Of a stretch of 44,139 nt of DNA, positions 1 through 8,467 are shown piece by piece. The notes beneath the pieces were generated by a model. The model saw only the letters and a list, made by a program, of their open reading frames with translations, was not told where the DNA came from and did no database searches. Source of the stretch: a virus; the IMG/VR virus record IMGVR_UViG_3300033388_002432, positions 1 to 44,139 of that record; one strand, given 5' to 3'. Both the position numbers and the translations under genes were made by a program. How positions within the stretch are numbered: position 1 is the stretch's first letter; every line of letters begins with the position of its first letter.

Positions 1-2
1 TA

Positions 3-122
3 AAACATAACAAAAATTATTATGTGGGTAAAACAAAAGGTTATTTTATGCCAAGAAATAGGTCTATAGATATAGATACACAATTTGAGTTTGACTTAGC
101 GGAGTTTATGTTAAAAAAATAG
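3..122 (+). CDS. 3' end of a truncated gene, unknown product
   Basis: An open frame enters from the left edge and stops at a TAG at 120-122. The visible part is about 39 residues, rich in lysine and tyrosine at first and ending FDLAEFMLKK. There is an internal ATG at 48, but the frame is open to the edge, so this is most likely the C-terminus of a longer protein. I do not recognise it. It lies on the same strand as the PhoH gene that follows after 64 bases. Confidence 0.5.
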   Translation, partial: KHNKNYYVGKTKGYFMPRNRSIDIDTQFEFDLAEFMLKK

Positions 123-138
123 ATTTTACTATATACTT

Positions 139-182
139 TAATGATAAGACACTATATCATTAATTAGTATAAACACTAATTA
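139..182 (+). promoter_or_regulatory. Two abutting inverted repeats upstream of phoH
   Basis: TAATGATA (139-146) pairs perfectly with TATCATTA (155-162). Overlapping its end, TAATTAGT (161-168) pairs with ACTAATTA (175-182). The second hairpin ends five bases before the PhoH start codon. Neither is GC-rich or followed by a long T run, so an operator or translational control structure is at least as likely as a terminator. Confidence 0.35.
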
Positions 183-186
183 ATAT

Positions 187-981
187 ATGGCTAGAAGAAG
201 AAATAAAAATCTATCAGACGAAGACTTACAACAAATAGAAGAATTCGTATATAGGAAAAACCAAGAAGAGGATAAGTTCTTAACCTCAATGTCAGTACAC
301 TATAAGTGTAAAAATGAAAATCAAGGAAAAGTTAGGGATTCAATAAGAAACAATGAGATAACGATTGTTTCTGGTTTACCAGGTACTGGAAAAACTTATA
401 TCGCTTGTGCTGAAGCACTTAAGTTGATAAAATCAAAACCTAAATATAAAAAAGTACTTTTAGTTAAATCAATTACTCAGTTAAGACATGAAGAGTTAGG
501 TTCTTTACCAGGTGATTTAAATGAAAAGTTTGATCCTTTTTTAGGTTCTTTTTTAGATAACTTTGAAAAGATTATAGGAGAGTCCTTAACTCGTAAATTC
601 AGAGAGTTAGGTTTAATAAACGTCCAACCCCTAGCATTTATTAGAGGTAGAAGTATTGACAATACTATCATAATTGTTGATGAAGCACAAAATATAACGT
701 TAGACAATATGCGAACCCTAATGACACGTATAGGGGATAACTCAAAGATGGTTATCTTAGGTGATGTTAAACAAAAAGATATTAGAAATAAAAATGATAG
801 TTCTTTGGAGGTGATTATAGATAAGTTTAATAATATAGAAAACTTTGGCTGTGTAGAACTTAGAAACCCAAATGATGTGGTTAGGAATCCTATCATTAAA
901 ACCATTGAGAGTGTGTTTGATGATTTAGATGAATCCACAAATAATAATAATAATAATAATAAAGGATTGTTAAAAGGTTAA
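187..981 (+). CDS. phoH: PhoH-like P-loop ATPase
   Basis: This 264-residue protein has the full PhoH-family core. Walker A is GLPGTGKT at residues 63-70, the PLAFIRGRSID segment is at 148-158, Walker B IIIVDEAQN is at 161-169, and RIGDNSKMVILGD follows at 181-193. PhoH proteins are superfamily 1-helicase-like ATPases common in phages; a role in RNA metabolism or phosphate stress is proposed but unproven. The N-terminus (1-45) is a charged extension. The C-terminus carries a poly-asparagine run encoded by an AAT microsatellite near 938-961. It heads a plus-strand gene run and is followed after two bases by the HAD-like gene. Confidence 0.93.
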   Translation: MARRRNKNLSDEDLQQIEEFVYRKNQEEDKFLTSMSVHYKCKNENQGKVRDSIRNNEITIVSGLPGTGKTYIACAEALKLIKSKPKYKKVLLVKSITQLRHEELGSLPGDLNEKFDPFLGSFLDNFEKIIGESLTRKFRELGLINVQPLAFIRGRSIDNTIIIVDEAQNITLDNMRTLMTRIGDNSKMVILGDVKQKDIRNKNDSSLEVIIDKFNNIENFGCVELRNPNDVVRNPIIKTIESVFDDLDESTNNNNNNNKGLLKG

Positions 982-983
982 TT

Positions 984-1682
984 ATGAAAATAGGTGTATC
1001 AATAGATGGGGTATTAAGAGACTTATTAGGTAAAATAGAAGAAACCCACACTAAATACTTCCCACCTTCGGAAGGTGAGGATACTGTAGAAGTTTTAGAT
1101 TACGATTTAGAGAAATGGTTAACTTTCCCAGAAGAAGAGGTTAAACAAAACGAAATTGAGTTTGATTTAGACTTCGAGGAAGAAGTGGTTAAAGAAAAAG
1201 AAGATATTAAATTAGAAACAAAAAAAACAAGAGTAACTATACAAGAATTTTTATATGAAAAATGTACCGTAGAAGTTTTTGGTTATGCGGAAGAGTCTGT
1301 TAGTTCTGCTGTAGAATCTTTAAACAGATTAATTATAGATAATCCACAACATGAATTTATTATAATCAGTAGAGAGGGTGGTATGGCAATACCTTCTACT
1401 CACTTCTTTTTAGCTAAAACAAAATCTAGTTGCCCTAACATAAAATTTGTGACCGAATACAAAAAGGTTTGGGACTATGTAGACATTATGATTACCGACC
1501 ACCCCAAAATTATAAGCACTAAACCACTAGATAAATTCAATATCGTTATTGATAAAGATTATAACAAAAAAGTGGTACAATCAGGTCATAGGGTAAAAAC
1601 AATTAAAGAAATAAATGGAGAACTTTTAGATAATTTTGAGTTAGTGCTTGGTGGAGGTGACCCCAACCTTTATTTACGATAA
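984..1682 (+). CDS. HAD-like 5'-nucleotidase-fold protein, probably non-catalytic
   Basis: The 232-residue protein begins with a beta-strand and the signature SIDGVLRD (residues 6-13), the place where HAD phosphatases carry DxDGV. The first, nucleophilic Asp is replaced by Ser. A motif II-like serine follows in FIIISREGG (125-133) and a motif IV-like DIMITD at 167-172, so the fold resembles phage 5'(3')-deoxyribonucleotidases. Residues 29-90 form an acidic insertion between strand 1 and the cap. Missing the nucleophile, it may bind nucleotides rather than hydrolyse them. Fold assignment is fairly secure; function is not. Confidence 0.65.
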   Translation: MKIGVSIDGVLRDLLGKIEETHTKYFPPSEGEDTVEVLDYDLEKWLTFPEEEVKQNEIEFDLDFEEEVVKEKEDIKLETKKTRVTIQEFLYEKCTVEVFGYAEESVSSAVESLNRLIIDNPQHEFIIISREGGMAIPSTHFFLAKTKSSCPNIKFVTEYKKVWDYVDIMITDHPKIISTKPLDKFNIVIDKDYNKKVVQSGHRVKTIKEINGELLDNFELVLGGGDPNLYLR

Positions 1683-1722
1683 AAACTGTTTACATATGAT
1701 AAAAATTAATTAAATATAAAAT

Positions 1723-2076
1723 ATGGGTAAATTATTTAATATAGCTGACGAAGAATATTATCTAGATTTAGATAAAATATCTAATTTCATAAAAATGGAA
1801 CCGACAATAGATGAGATATTGGAGAGGAGAGAAATAAATGTATTGTCTGGTAATACTGAAATAGAATATATGATCCCAAACCCAGATAGTGGGGGTCAAA
1901 TGATTGATGTTGTAAAATGGGAAACAGTTAGAACATTAATAGAATCACTTTTACAAGAAAATGGTATTATAGACGAATCGATGGGTTTTAGAAAGTTGGA
2001 AAGCCAACTATCCATACCTTTTAGGTTAGCCTTTAATACATTACTAAAAAACAAATTAATAAAGAAAAATGGATAA
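1723..2076 (+). CDS. Conserved hypothetical protein
   Basis: This 117-residue, mostly helical, charged protein has no motif I recognise. Its C-terminal third (FRKLESQLSIPFRLAFNTLL, then KNKLIKKNG) looks like a small helical domain. Its last eight bases overlap the start of the following glycosyltransferase gene, so the two are likely translationally coupled. Confidence 0.7.
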   Translation: MGKLFNIADEEYYLDLDKISNFIKMEPTIDEILERREINVLSGNTEIEYMIPNPDSGGQMIDVVKWETVRTLIESLLQENGIIDESMGFRKLESQLSIPFRLAFNTLLKNKLIKKNG

Positions 2077-3172
2077 ATTAAACACACAAGAAATTGTAGA
2101 AACATTAAAAACAAATTTAAAGAAGATGGAAGAAAAAGATTTTTCAATCTACTTCTTCGTAATTGACACAAATGGTGCACCAACTGGTGCTGTGGCTAAC
2201 ATATATGAACATGTCAAAATGTTAACAGAACTAGGTTACCAAGCACATATATTACATGAAAAAAATGAATACTCAACTAAACAACTAGAGTATGTTAAAT
2301 CTTGGTTAGGTGAAGAATACTCTTCTTTGTCACACGTATCGATAGAAGATAAAGAAGTTAAAATAAATATGACGGATATTATTATGGTACCAGAATTATT
2401 CGCTAATGTTATGGAACAGACAGTTAATTTACCAGGTAAAAGAGTTGTGTTTTGTCAATCATATGATTATATAACAGAAACGTTACAACCAGGTAAGACT
2501 TGGTTAGATTACGGTATTACTGATTGTGTGACTACAACAGAAAAACAAAAAGAGTATATAGACAACCTTTTTAATGGTAAAGTAACTACTAATGTGGTAC
2601 CAGTGGGTATTGATAAAAGATTTGTTAAAAATACTGAACCAAAAAAACCAATAGTAGCTATAATGACTAGAGACCAAAGAGATACTGTTAAGATATTTAA
2701 AAACTTTTATATTAAGTATCCACATTTAAAGTGGGTTACATTTAGAGATATGCGTGGAATGACAAAAGATGTTTTTTCAGAAGCTTTAAAAGAGTCATGT
2801 GTTTCCATATGGGTTGATGATATAGCTGGTTTTGGAACCTTCCCAATCGAATCAATGGCTTGTGGAACTCCTGTCATTGGTAAGTTACCTAACCTATCAA
2901 ATGGGTGGATTACCGAAAAAAATGGTATATGGGTAGATAATACAGTTATTATCCCAGAATTACTATCACAGTATCTACAATCTTGGTTGGAGGACGCAGT
3001 TCCTTCTGATATATTCTCGGAGATGGATACAACTGTAGATGATTACTCTGAAACAATTATGAAAAGTTCTGTAGAATCTGTTTATGGTGAACTTTTTAGT
3101 AATAGAGAAAAAGAAATAAAAGAAACTTTAGCCAAATATGAGGTTAATAATTTAGAAGAAAAAAATAATTAA
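2069..3172 (+). CDS. GT-B glycosyltransferase, family 1/4-like
   Basis: The 367-residue protein has a Rossmann-like N-terminus (FFVIDTNGAPTGAVANIYEH, residues 29-48) with the glycine-rich acceptor-side loop. The C-terminal donor site is AGFGTFPIESMACGTPVIG (253-271), matching the E-x7-E region of GT4-type retaining glycosyltransferases. No signal peptide or membrane segment is visible, so it acts in the cytoplasm. With the GT-A protein that follows three bases downstream, it could glycosylate modified phage DNA bases, virion proteins or host surface sugars. The sequence does not say which, and the acceptor is unknown. Confidence 0.85.
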   Translation: MDKLNTQEIVETLKTNLKKMEEKDFSIYFFVIDTNGAPTGAVANIYEHVKMLTELGYQAHILHEKNEYSTKQLEYVKSWLGEEYSSLSHVSIEDKEVKINMTDIIMVPELFANVMEQTVNLPGKRVVFCQSYDYITETLQPGKTWLDYGITDCVTTTEKQKEYIDNLFNGKVTTNVVPVGIDKRFVKNTEPKKPIVAIMTRDQRDTVKIFKNFYIKYPHLKWVTFRDMRGMTKDVFSEALKESCVSIWVDDIAGFGTFPIESMACGTPVIGKLPNLSNGWITEKNGIWVDNTVIIPELLSQYLQSWLEDAVPSDIFSEMDTTVDDYSETIMKSSVESVYGELFSNREKEIKETLAKYEVNNLEEKNN

Positions 3173-3175
3173 AAA

Positions 3176-3988
3176 ATGGAAACTAATTTAACAGTAATAA
3201 TGCCAATATTAACATTGGATGAAAAAGAAAAAGATTTATTTGCTAACGCTGTAAAAAGTATTGAGGACCAAAAGGTTGGTGTAGACAAATTATTAATAGT
3301 TGTGCCTAAAAATAGTGAAGCTAAAAAAACTTTAGACTCTTATGATTTTTCAGATGAAATTAAATCTATAACAACAGTATTGGAAAATGAAGGTGATACG
3401 GATTTCTCCACACAAGTAAATTTAGGTGTAGAAAATTGTAAAACCGAATGGTTCTCAATCCTAGAAGTGGATGATATTTACTCTTCTATATGGTTTGATA
3501 ATTTCATCGAATACAGAGAACATTATCAAAACGTTGATTTATTCTTACCAATAGTGTTAGATGTAAATGATGAAAACCAATTTTTACATTTTAGTAATGA
3601 ACCTGTGTGGGCTAGAGATTTTAGTGAAAAAATGGGTTATGTAGACTACGACTCATTATTAAATTTCCCCAACTTCCAAGTGTGTGGTTCTATAATCAAA
3701 ACAGAAGCATTTAATTCAGTGGGTGGTTTAAAGTCTAGTGTAAAAATGTTCTTTAATTATGAATTCCTACTAAGGATGTCTTATTATGATAAGACAATGA
3801 TGACCATACCTAAAATAGGTTATAAAAAATATAACATGAGAGAGAATTCTTTATTTTGGAAATATAAAAACGATAAAGAATACTTCATGGACCCACTAGA
3901 ATCCAAGTTTTGGTACAATACCTCAAAGAAAGAATGTTATTTTAAAAACGATAGAGGGATAAAATACGCAGGAGAAAACGTGGAGTAA
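3176..3988 (+). CDS. GT-A glycosyltransferase, family 2-like
   Basis: The 270-residue protein starts with the GT2 pattern LTVIMPILTLDEKEKDLFAN (residues 5-24). A DxD-equivalent metal/nucleotide site follows, EWFSILEVDDIYSS (91-104). The NFPNFQVCGSIIKTEAF segment is typical of the acceptor half. It is three bases downstream of a GT-B enzyme and probably co-transcribed, suggesting a two-step sugar addition. Substrates cannot be read from the sequence. Confidence 0.8.
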   Translation: METNLTVIMPILTLDEKEKDLFANAVKSIEDQKVGVDKLLIVVPKNSEAKKTLDSYDFSDEIKSITTVLENEGDTDFSTQVNLGVENCKTEWFSILEVDDIYSSIWFDNFIEYREHYQNVDLFLPIVLDVNDENQFLHFSNEPVWARDFSEKMGYVDYDSLLNFPNFQVCGSIIKTEAFNSVGGLKSSVKMFFNYEFLLRMSYYDKTMMTIPKIGYKKYNMRENSLFWKYKNDKEYFMDPLESKFWYNTSKKECYFKNDRGIKYAGENVE

Positions 3989-3992
3989 AGAG

Positions 3993-4766
3993 ATGTCCGA
4001 GAAAAAAACTAGGGGTAGAAAACCCAAAACAAAGCCTTATTTTGGTCAAGAACAAGAACAGGCTGTTAGAGAATTTTTATCCCTAGGTGGTTTAGTAGAA
4101 GATGAAAATACACAAGATGGATACAGATGGACTGGTTCAACAGAAGATGTTGTAAAACGAGAAAAAATATATAGAGAATACTTAAGGGCACCACTAAATA
4201 AAATGGTGGAAAGTATTATCAGAAAATATAAATTATACCCAAAATCGTTAACATATGAAGACGCTCATTCAGACGCTCTTTCATTTTTAATGATAAAATT
4301 CCATAAATTCAAACCAGATAAAAACAAAAAGTCTTATTCATACTATGGTACTGTATGTAAACACTATCTTTTAGGTAAACTAATAAAGGAAGATAAAAAG
4401 ATGAAATCTATCTTACCTTATGAAGATTATTCCACATCCATAGAAAACGATGAGGATAAAAGTTACACAATAGATGAAGATGATTTAGATTTAACTGTTT
4501 TTATAAAAAAAATATCCGATACTATAAAAGAAGAAATGGAAGATAAGATACTGACTGAAAATGAATTTAAGGTAGGTTCTTCTTTAGTTAGAATATTAGA
4601 TGAGTGGGATAATATATTTAGTGATGAATCTGGTAAAAATAAAAAATATAATAAAAACCTAATTCTTTTATATATGAGAAACATGACATCACTAACCACA
4701 AAAGATATTAGAAACGCTATGAAAAGGTATAAAGTGATATACCAAGTCCTTAAAGACGATATATAA
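3993..4766 (+). CDS. Late-transcription sigma factor, T4 gp55-like
   Basis: This 257-residue protein has a lysine-rich N-terminus, then a sigma-70 region 2-like helical core (about residues 55-140). The core includes SLTYEDAHSDALSFLMIKFH and the FKPDKNKKSYSYYGTVCKHY segment, followed by basic LIKEDKKMK. This resembles T4 gp55, the minimal sigma that directs host RNA polymerase to late promoters. A long acidic stretch follows, then a helical C-terminus. The ATG lies 4 bases after the previous stop. It is the natural candidate to read the ATATTTAT elements listed below. Family assignment is by pattern, not alignment. Confidence 0.75.
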   Translation: MSEKKTRGRKPKTKPYFGQEQEQAVREFLSLGGLVEDENTQDGYRWTGSTEDVVKREKIYREYLRAPLNKMVESIIRKYKLYPKSLTYEDAHSDALSFLMIKFHKFKPDKNKKSYSYYGTVCKHYLLGKLIKEDKKMKSILPYEDYSTSIENDEDKSYTIDEDDLDLTVFIKKISDTIKEEMEDKILTENEFKVGSSLVRILDEWDNIFSDESGKNKKYNKNLILLYMRNMTSLTTKDIRNAMKRYKVIYQVLKDDI

Positions 4767-4779
4767 AACACAACACCAT

Positions 4780-4789
4780 AATATTTATT
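4780..4789 (+). promoter_or_regulatory. Candidate late promoter element (AATATTTATT)
   Basis: One of 17 NATATTTATN elements in gene-sense orientation; it lies 14 bases before the ATG at 4804 and would drive the 4804-8444 structural operon. Confidence 0.55.
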
Positions 4790-4803
4790 AAATAAAAGAT
4801 ATA

Positions 4804-5163
4804 ATGGCTAGACCAAAGAAAAAAGAGGTTAAACTAAATACAGATAGTTTTTTATCTATAGCACAAGAAGCGTATAATGAACTTGTTGAACAAAGAACAA
4901 CGGCTATCAGACAAATCAACGAAAATAAGAAAAAGGTTGAGATAGACGATGTTCACGATTTAGTTAATATTAACAAAGCAAACACTGACTTATTAAAGTT
5001 AGTAGATGTTACGATAGATAAAAAGTTATCTTTGGTTAAATTAATTAGTCAATTAGTATTCAAAGGAGAAGGTACTAATAGTACTAAATCTGATGAAAAA
5101 TTATTACCCGAAGATATAGAGTTATTAAAAAACATGTTTGAGGATAAGGATGACCAAAAATAA
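4804..5163 (+). CDS. Small helical protein, possible late-transcription coactivator
   Basis: The 119-residue protein begins with the basic MARPKKKEVK. It is mainly helical and ends in an acidic/hydrophobic tail, LLPEDIELLKNMFEDKDDQK. In T4, the coactivator gp33 (112 residues) and gp55 both use short hydrophobic-acidic C-terminal motifs to hold the sliding clamp; the LLKNMFE tail and its place directly after the sigma gene would suit such a role. It could equally be a small structural or packaging protein, since it sits at the head of the baseplate operon. This is a hypothesis only. Confidence 0.5.
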   Translation: MARPKKKEVKLNTDSFLSIAQEAYNELVEQRTTAIRQINENKKKVEIDDVHDLVNINKANTDLLKLVDVTIDKKLSLVKLISQLVFKGEGTNSTKSDEKLLPEDIELLKNMFEDKDDQK

Positions 5164-5171
5164 ATACTAAA

Positions 5172-6620
5172 ATGGGTTTTATTAGTGATAAAAGTGAATT
5201 ATTTGGTGAAGTGGCGGCTACTAAAGCCGTTCAAGACTTATTCCCACAATTAAACAAGTCGTTTGATACTTTTGATTCTGTAAAATCTAAGTCTGGTAAT
5301 GTAATACCTATGTTATTAGATTTACTAAAAGAGTTGTCAGGTAAAGAATTAAAAAAACATTTTAATGAATTACTGAAAAAATCTGATAAAATAGAAAATA
5401 AAGTAAAAGATAGAATAGCTAAAGAAATATTAAAAAAATCTAATAATAACAACTTCCAACTATCAGAAATTAACAACCCTATTTTAAAAACCAATGTAAA
5501 AAACATTGATGTAGATGGTACATTAAAGGTTGATCCTAATACAGATTTAGGTAAATTTTATTATGGTAAAGCTGCAGAAACAATACCTAATTTACCTGGT
5601 GAACCTCCTTCAGTAAATGTTTCCGTGGAACCTGGTGGGGATTTTACTAAATTTCTATTCGATGTTAAACAAACGGGTTCTGGTAATTGGAAGAATATTT
5701 TAAATGCTGATTGGGGTAATAATGACCAACTATCTTTTGGTATTAATCCCGAATACTTATCAAACAATTCATTAGAAAAATTCCTAAAAGACTTTTTAGA
5801 TAGTGTCAAGATTATAGACCTAAGTCAATTGTTTAGTACAATATTAGATGTTATATTTGGGGCAGTATCATCTTTGACTGATGCTGGTTCAGAATGGTTA
5901 GAAGATAAAATTAAATTAAAAAAAATAGTAGATGACGATGATTTTTTCAAGTTCAATAAAAAAGAGATGGAAGAAATAAGGTTTAAAACAAAAAGTATAT
6001 CAAATGGTGATAATCTTGTAAACCTAGGTTGTGGTACCTCTGCGAATAATGTGGATATAGCAGACTTTGATGATGCGTTTAAGTTATTAACAGATAGTAA
6101 ACCTTCTCTAAGAAAAGAAGGGCTTACCAAATCCACCAATGAAATAATAAAAAAATCTACAGCTGGAGCAAGTGAAGAGAATAAAAAAACAATAGAATCA
6201 AATATAATATCTGAAATTTTCGAAAACCTAACAGCCGTAATAACTAGTCAGACCATAAAACCATTCAACACCGTTATACAACAAATGGGTGAATCTTTAT
6301 TTAATACACCCAACATAGACCCAAGTAGTAATGTGGGTGCTCCTGGTGTTGAGATAAATAATACTCTCGAAAAAAGTGGTGTCGAAGACTATGTTCAAAA
6401 ATTTAGTAATTTAAATACTTGTATAGTTAAAGACATATATTCAATATTAGTTGAGTTTTTATTCGATATAGTAAAATCTGAAGTATTAAAATTAATACAG
6501 AAAAAAGTGGCTTTAATTGCGGCAGACCAATTACAAAACCATAAACAACATATCGATAAAGCTAGAGAATTACTAAAAACAATAACTAATCTATTATCCT
6601 TTATAAATAATTTAAAATAA
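5172..6620 (+). CDS. Probable virion (baseplate-region) protein
   Basis: The 482-residue protein is unrecognised. It has a helical, lysine-rich N-terminus (residues 25-100), a central proline/glycine section and a long helical C-terminus (about 415-482). No signal peptide is present. It is preceded by A-rich TAAATACTAAA and sits between the small 4804 protein and three further genes leading to the baseplate hub. Context points to a tail or baseplate component. Confidence 0.65.
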   Translation: MGFISDKSELFGEVAATKAVQDLFPQLNKSFDTFDSVKSKSGNVIPMLLDLLKELSGKELKKHFNELLKKSDKIENKVKDRIAKEILKKSNNNNFQLSEINNPILKTNVKNIDVDGTLKVDPNTDLGKFYYGKAAETIPNLPGEPPSVNVSVEPGGDFTKFLFDVKQTGSGNWKNILNADWGNNDQLSFGINPEYLSNNSLEKFLKDFLDSVKIIDLSQLFSTILDVIFGAVSSLTDAGSEWLEDKIKLKKIVDDDDFFKFNKKEMEEIRFKTKSISNGDNLVNLGCGTSANNVDIADFDDAFKLLTDSKPSLRKEGLTKSTNEIIKKSTAGASEENKKTIESNIISEIFENLTAVITSQTIKPFNTVIQQMGESLFNTPNIDPSSNVGAPGVEINNTLEKSGVEDYVQKFSNLNTCIVKDIYSILVEFLFDIVKSEVLKLIQKKVALIAADQLQNHKQHIDKARELLKTITNLLSFINNLK

Positions 6621-6621
6621 A

Positions 6622-7071
6622 ATGGCAGTACAAGTAAAAACAAATAGTAAATCTGGTTCTAACAGTGGTATTGATTTTAGTAAAGCTAAAGAGGTTATAA
6701 GAGCTTTATTAAACTTATTTAAGGTACCATCATTACCAGCACCCCCAGTATCTAAGAGAATAGCTTTATCAGCTGTTTTAAGACCTGGTTTATCAGCAAC
6801 AAAAATAACGGGTGAAATAATTAAAAGACAAGCTGAAGCTGGAGCTATAATCGGACCAAATGATGACGGTTCTGAAAATATCTCTGAAAAAATGGAAAGA
6901 ATTAGAGTAGAGGAAATAGTAAAAGCTATTGTTTCTGATGCTAGGATAACCATAATAAATTTACCAGGACAAAGGGTAACTGCTAGTGGGGTTACACCAC
7001 CTGGTGGTGGACCAGTACAAGTACTCGGTACTTCCCTAACAACTAGTAATGGTTATGGTGTAATATCTTAA
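6622..7071 (+). CDS. Probable virion protein
   Basis: This 149-residue protein starts one base after the previous stop. It has a helical middle (GEIIKRQAEAGAIIG, then ISEKMERIRVEEIVKAIVSD). The C-terminus is rich in glycine, proline and threonine (SGVTPPGGGPVQVLG), as in small tail or baseplate parts. I do not recognise the family; structural role is inferred from the baseplate operon. Confidence 0.6.
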   Translation: MAVQVKTNSKSGSNSGIDFSKAKEVIRALLNLFKVPSLPAPPVSKRIALSAVLRPGLSATKITGEIIKRQAEAGAIIGPNDDGSENISEKMERIRVEEIVKAIVSDARITIINLPGQRVTASGVTPPGGGPVQVLGTSLTTSNGYGVIS

Positions 7072-7074
7072 TTT

Positions 7075-7260
7075 ATGGATACTAAATTAAAAATAGAAAA
7101 TTTATCTAACTCTGAACTAGAGTTACTGAGAAAACAAAAAAAAGATGAGTTTGAGTCCGTTAGGTTCAAAATAGTTAAAATGTATGACCATTGGAGTTCG
7201 ATAGAGAAAGATTATTTAGATATTAACGAAGAGATAAATAAGAGGAGTGGTAAAAGATAG
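7075..7260 (+). CDS. Small coiled-coil protein
   Basis: This 61-residue, highly charged protein (ELELLRKQKKDEFESVRFKI) is predicted by eye to be entirely helical. It starts three bases after the preceding gene and ends two bases before the hub gene, so it belongs to the same operon. A small baseplate or assembly adaptor is possible; no family is recognised. Confidence 0.6.
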   Translation: MDTKLKIENLSNSELELLRKQKKDEFESVRFKIVKMYDHWSSIEKDYLDINEEINKRSGKR

Positions 7261-7262
7261 TG

Positions 7263-8444
7263 ATGACATATAACGAAGGTAAAGTATTAAATGTTGAACA
7301 GTCATTTAACCTGATGGCTAATCTAATGAAAAAGACTAAGACCGTATATTATGGTAAAGTCGTTTCAATAGAAGATCGACTAAATGAAGGTAGAATAAAA
7401 ATTAGTATTCCAGAGTTCGACAAAAATAGTGAGGTTTTCTGTAAAGACATACAACCTAAGAGTACACAGGGAAATGAGGTTAACCTTAAGAGAGTCCCAC
7501 AAACTCCTACTGGTGGTATTGGTCCAGATAGTTCCTCTACTAACATTATAGACAACATATCACAAGTAAATAGTATCACAAAAAAGTCAAAAATAAGTAA
7601 CCCTGAAGTAACTGATAATCCTTGTACAGAAATTCCTTATGCGGTACCATTAATACCAAAACAGTTTCAAGTGATGCCAAAAGAGGGAGAAATGTGTATG
7701 GTATTAATATTTGATGCTAATAAACCTCAAGATAACCGTACTTGGATAGGTCCCCTAATGTCTGATAAATCAAAAATAAATTTTGAAGACTCTGATTCTG
7801 GTGGTGATTTATTAAATTCAAATGTGATACCTAAAAATTCTAGAAATAAAACTGAAAATAGAACAGAATCTGGTGACGATTTAAGGAAGAAAGGGGGGTT
7901 TACTGGTGGATTTCCAGAAAAATTAGATATAGCTATAATGTCTAGAAATAATGCTGACATAGTTATGCCTACATTTAGTGAGTTGGGTGATAATTTAACT
8001 AAAAATGGTGAAGTTTTAATAAGAGCTGGTAAATTTAATTTTGTTAAATCGACCAAAAACGGTAAAAATCTATCATTAAACAGTACTAATCCTGGTTATT
8101 TAAGGTTGAAGGTTACCAATGGTAATACAACTCACACAACCTTATTTTCAGATTATATTGACTTGGTTTCTTACAAAAATAATGATAGTACCCTCGGTGT
8201 TCCAAGGGTTTTTAATGTCAACCCAATAGTAGAAACAGATGAAGAAATTAAAACTTTTCACGATTCTTTATCACCTTTGGTTAGGGGTGACTTATTAATT
8301 AGTTTCTTAGAATTACTAAGAAATTATGTGAAAAACCATAACCATCCTTACCATAAAAAATCGGCTACTAACGCAAATTCTAAAGAAGAAATAGAAAAGT
8401 TTGACTTAAAATCTATAATATCACCACACATTAGAATTAATTAA
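7263..8444 (+). CDS. Baseplate hub protein, gp5-like OB-fold
   Basis: The 393-residue protein carries an N-terminal OB-fold of the gp5/VgrG baseplate hub type. VYYGKVVSIEDRLNEGRIKI opens the barrel and MPKEGEMCMVLIFDANKPQD plus RTWIGPLMS closes it (about residues 28-165). The C-terminus has NYVKNHNHPYHKK, a His-rich segment common in gp5-like proteins. No lysozyme domain is inserted, unlike T4 gp5. I chose the ATG at 7263 rather than a GTG at 7260 that overlaps the previous stop codon. It is the last gene of the 4804 operon. Confidence 0.75.
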   Translation: MTYNEGKVLNVEQSFNLMANLMKKTKTVYYGKVVSIEDRLNEGRIKISIPEFDKNSEVFCKDIQPKSTQGNEVNLKRVPQTPTGGIGPDSSSTNIIDNISQVNSITKKSKISNPEVTDNPCTEIPYAVPLIPKQFQVMPKEGEMCMVLIFDANKPQDNRTWIGPLMSDKSKINFEDSDSGGDLLNSNVIPKNSRNKTENRTESGDDLRKKGGFTGGFPEKLDIAIMSRNNADIVMPTFSELGDNLTKNGEVLIRAGKFNFVKSTKNGKNLSLNSTNPGYLRLKVTNGNTTHTTLFSDYIDLVSYKNNDSTLGVPRVFNVNPIVETDEEIKTFHDSLSPLVRGDLLISFLELLRNYVKNHNHPYHKKSATNANSKEEIEKFDLKSIISPHIRIN

Positions 8445-8454
8445 GATATTTATA
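8445..8454 (+). promoter_or_regulatory. Candidate late promoter element (GATATTTATA)
   Basis: Starts immediately after the hub stop codon and lies 13 bases before the ATG at 8468, in gene-sense orientation. Confidence 0.6.
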
Positions 8455-8467
8455 GTAAAAGAAATAG

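Noticed and set aside
477-938. Long minus-strand frame opposite phoH
   Set aside because: It lies entirely within a well-supported PhoH gene and its translation (Ser/Leu/Ile-rich) is typical of an antisense shadow.
938-961. AAT microsatellite at the end of phoH as a phase-variable switch
   Set aside because: The unit is three bases, so changes in copy number would only lengthen a poly-Asn run and not shift the frame.
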